This document shows, piece after piece, positions 62,426-64,000 of a DNA stretch of 64,000 bases; within the stretch, counting starts at the first letter, position 1, and the number at the start of each line of letters is the position of its first letter. A program made the translations under genes and the position numbers. Source of the stretch: Kitasatospora terrestris (GTDB lineage Bacteria; Actinomycetota; Actinomycetes; Streptomycetales; Streptomycetaceae); the NCBI RefSeq assembly GCF_039542905.1, contig NZ_BAABIS010000001.1:2604001-2668000 (forward strand), given 5' to 3'. A model generated the notes under the pieces. The model did no database searches. It was not told the origin of the DNA and worked only from the letters and a program-made list of their open reading frames with translations.

Positions 62426-63682
62426 GTGAGGGTGGCCGGCGGTGGCGGCGGCGGGTGGGGCGGCTGGGGACGCCGGCGGGACGGGGCTCGCGCGGAGGCG
62501 CGGGTGGCCCGGGATGCCGCGCAGGAGGCGTTCTACGAGCTGGACTCGGCGCAGCGTGATGCCCTGCTGGCGGTGGAGACGGTGAAGTCGGCGGGTGAGC
62601 CGGCGACCGCGGGGCGGACGGAGGCGGAGTTCCGGCAGCTGTCGGCGCGGATCGACGAGACGACGGTCGCGTACATCGCGGCGCTGGACGCGCATGACCT
62701 GGACGACGAGGAGCTCGACCCGAACCTGGTCTGGCAGGCGAAACAGGGGCTGGACCAGGCGAAGCGCGACCTGGACGCCCGCCGCGCGGACGTGGCGGCG
62801 TTCCTGGAGCGGCTGGGGCCGGTGCTGGAGCACGCGGAGTCGCAGCTGATCCGGGTGACCCCGGCGGTGGAGCGGGCGAAGCAGGCGCTGCTGGGCGCGA
62901 CGACGGCGCTGGAGGGTGCCCGGGGCGCGGGGTTGAAGGCGGACGAGCTGGCGCGGAGCCTGGCGGAGCTGGCGCCGGAGCTGACCCGGCTGAACCAGGG
63001 GGTGGCGCAGCACGGCGTCCCGGCCACGCTGCAGCGGGCGGAGGACGTGGCGCGCCGGGCGGAGGTGATCCGCGGCGAGGCGGAGCACCTGCCGGAGCGG
63101 GCGAAGGAGTTGGACCGCCGGGTGGCGAGTCTGCGGACGCGGATCCAGGCGCTGGAGACGCGGTCGGAGACGGTGGAGCCGGCGTTGAGCGAGTTGCGGC
63201 GGCGGTTCAGCCTGGAGTGCTGGCAGGACCTGCAGCAGGTGTCGGCGCAGACGGCGGAGGCGGTGCGGGCGGCGCGCGCGAAGCTGACGGAGGCGGTGTC
63301 GGCGCGGGACGCGCAGCGCTGGGCGGACGCGACGGCGGCGCTGGGGACGGTGCGGGCGCTGCTGGAGACGGCCGAGGGGTCGGTGACGGCGGTGAACGAT
63401 CGGCTGCGCCGGTTGAACGAGGTGCAGCACGATCCGCACCAGGAGATCGACCGGGCCAGGTTCGCGCTGCGGGACGCGCAGCGGTTGGCGATGACGGGCC
63501 GGCAGACGCCGGATCCGCGGCACGCGGCGCCGCTGGACGCGGCGGTGGCCCGGCTGGACCGGGCGGTGGCGGCGCTGGAGGAGGCGGGCCGGCACCCGGA
63601 CTACTGGCATTTCCTGACCGAGCTGGCGGGGGTGCGGGAGACGGCGGCCGAGGTGGTCGCGATGATCCGCGGGACGCACTGA
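62426..63682 (+). CDS. Coiled-coil protein with Gly-rich N-terminus, unrecognised
   Basis: 418 residues. A short Gly/Trp segment (VAGGGGGGWGGWGRRRDGAR) is followed by long alpha-helical coiled coils from about residue 25 to the end (ARVARDAAQEAFYELDSAQR, then QAKQGLDQAKRDLDARRADV and many heptads). There is no membrane segment or enzymatic motif. GTG 62426 is preferred because GGGAG lies 6 bases before it; a GTG at 62354 would add 24 residues. It could be a scaffold, or a structural or chromosome-associated protein; a role cannot be assigned. Confidence 0.65.
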   Translation: MRVAGGGGGGWGGWGRRRDGARAEARVARDAAQEAFYELDSAQRDALLAVETVKSAGEPATAGRTEAEFRQLSARIDETTVAYIAALDAHDLDDEELDPNLVWQAKQGLDQAKRDLDARRADVAAFLERLGPVLEHAESQLIRVTPAVERAKQALLGATTALEGARGAGLKADELARSLAELAPELTRLNQGVAQHGVPATLQRAEDVARRAEVIRGEAEHLPERAKELDRRVASLRTRIQALETRSETVEPALSELRRRFSLECWQDLQQVSAQTAEAVRAARAKLTEAVSARDAQRWADATAALGTVRALLETAEGSVTAVNDRLRRLNEVQHDPHQEIDRARFALRDAQRLAMTGRQTPDPRHAAPLDAAVARLDRAVAALEEAGRHPDYWHFLTELAGVRETAAEVVAMIRGTH

Positions 63683-63701
63683 CATCCGCCGACCCCGGAC
63701 A

Positions 63702-63730
63702 TTACCCGCGAGTAACTTAGCTGCTAGGCT
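63702..63730 (+). promoter_or_regulatory. Promoter and near-palindrome before the DUF4442 gene
   Basis: TTACCC (63702-63707) and TAGGCT (63725-63730) are 17 bases apart. The -10 ends 7 bases before ATG 63738, so the message should be leaderless. The -35 box is part of TTACCCGCGAGTAA (63702-63715), a near-palindrome that could bind a repressor. Confidence 0.5.
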
Positions 63731-63737
63731 CGGCGCC

Positions 63738-64000
63738 ATGGCACGCAAGCGCACGATCACCCCCGCCACCTTCCGGCGCGGGATCAACTTCTGGCCGCCG
63801 TTCCTGTTCGCCGGGATCCGGGTGCTGTCGGTGGGCGAGGGCTACCGCTCGGCCCGGGTGCGGCTCCGGCTCGGCCGGCTGAACCGCAACTGGGTGGGCA
63901 CCCACTTCGGCGGGTCGATCTTCGCGATGACGGACCCGTTCTGGATGCTGCTGGTGATGCAGAACCTCGGCCCGGACTACGTGGTCTGGGACAGCGCCGG
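63738..64000 (+). CDS. DUF4442 (hot-dog thioesterase-like) protein, partial
   Basis: The first 87 residues are present; the gene runs off the window. The stretch NFWPPFLFAGIRVLSVGEGY, then RLNRNWVGTHFGGSIFAMTD and PFWMLLVMQNLGPDYVVWD matches the DUF4442 branch of the hot-dog fold (PaaI-like thioesterases). The HFGG turn is the CoA-binding region. The catalytic acid may be the Asp of MTD. It probably acts on an acyl-CoA. The start ATG follows a probable leaderless promoter. Confidence 0.8.
   Translation, partial: MARKRTITPATFRRGINFWPPFLFAGIRVLSVGEGYRSARVRLRLGRLNRNWVGTHFGGSIFAMTDPFWMLLVMQNLGPDYVVWDSA

Overview
The window is about 73% G+C with strong G/C preference at third codon positions, GTG and TTG starts, dense 1-4 bp stop/start overlaps, TAGGNT-type -10 boxes and alanine/serine-rich secreted proteins. 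Together with an SCO2322-type protein, a GH18 chitinase with DasR-like operator sites, a SigE-family sigma factor and an AidB-like dehydrogenase, this points to a chromosomal segment of a Streptomycetaceae actinomycete (Streptomyces or Kitasatospora; I cannot decide which). I see no prophage, transposase, integrase, CRISPR array or rRNA, and no gene-free stretch longer than 300 bases. The whole was read by eye, so functions are family assignments.

Layout. 1-4878: an ECF-type vitamin/metal importer operon (two surface-anchored proteins, T component, fused double ATPase, S component), closed by a strong terminator. 4943-11375: a small monooxygenase, a DUF1772 protein divergent from an AraC regulator, a GNAT, an anti-sigma-like protein plus SigE-type sigma factor, a peptidoglycan-binding membrane protein, and a TMEM165/GDT1 transporter behind a clear yybP-ykoY (Mn2+) riboswitch. 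11590-13950: a FetB-like permease and a protein mannosyltransferase. 14042-15074: a MerR regulator fused to a DNA-polymerase sliding-clamp-like domain, with its own MerR-type promoter. 15087-19077: FAD oxidoreductase/MFS pair divergent from MarR, then a GNAT. 19043-26942: an FtsX-type ABC system with two giant permeases and two ATPases, one carrying an AbrB-like tail. 27016-31319: chitinase, lipoprotein, DoxX, barstar, MarC. 31331-34027: AsnC regulator divergent from kynA-kynU (tryptophan to anthranilate). 34020-41988: PPTase, small membrane proteins, an Lrp-type regulator/IMPase pair, a TetR-AidB-amidohydrolase operon, and a TetR regulator facing two small membrane proteins across twin operators. 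41996-47956: GH30 and alginate-lyase-like secreted enzymes, gcl under an IclR-type box, and an NAD(P)-binding oxidoreductase. 48055-54922: mutA-mutB-meaB (adenosylcobalamin-dependent methylmalonyl-CoA mutase and its chaperone) and pxpB-pxpC. 55060-64000: a membrane protein/HDO pair, a CYTH remnant, an ARMT1-like protein, a degenerate GyrB-like ATPase with an apparent frameshift, a membrane-GH5 fusion, tRNA-Val(UAC), a coiled-coil protein and a partial DUF4442 gene.

How parts may work together. The ECF importer may bring in a corrinoid or cobalt, which would serve the B12-dependent mutase 44 kb away; this is inference. Metal handling recurs (Mn2+ riboswitch with TMEM165, FetB-like permease). 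Extracellular polymer breakdown (chitinase, GH30, PL5-like, GH5 fusion) is the other theme.

The items I would look at first are the MerR/sliding-clamp fusion with its complete autoregulatory promoter, the orphan GyrB-like ATPase that has lost a key metal-binding residue and seems one G short of a full-length reading frame, the Mn2+ riboswitch, the two-ATPase ABC locus with an AbrB-like domain, and the uncharacterised membrane protein/HDO gene pair.
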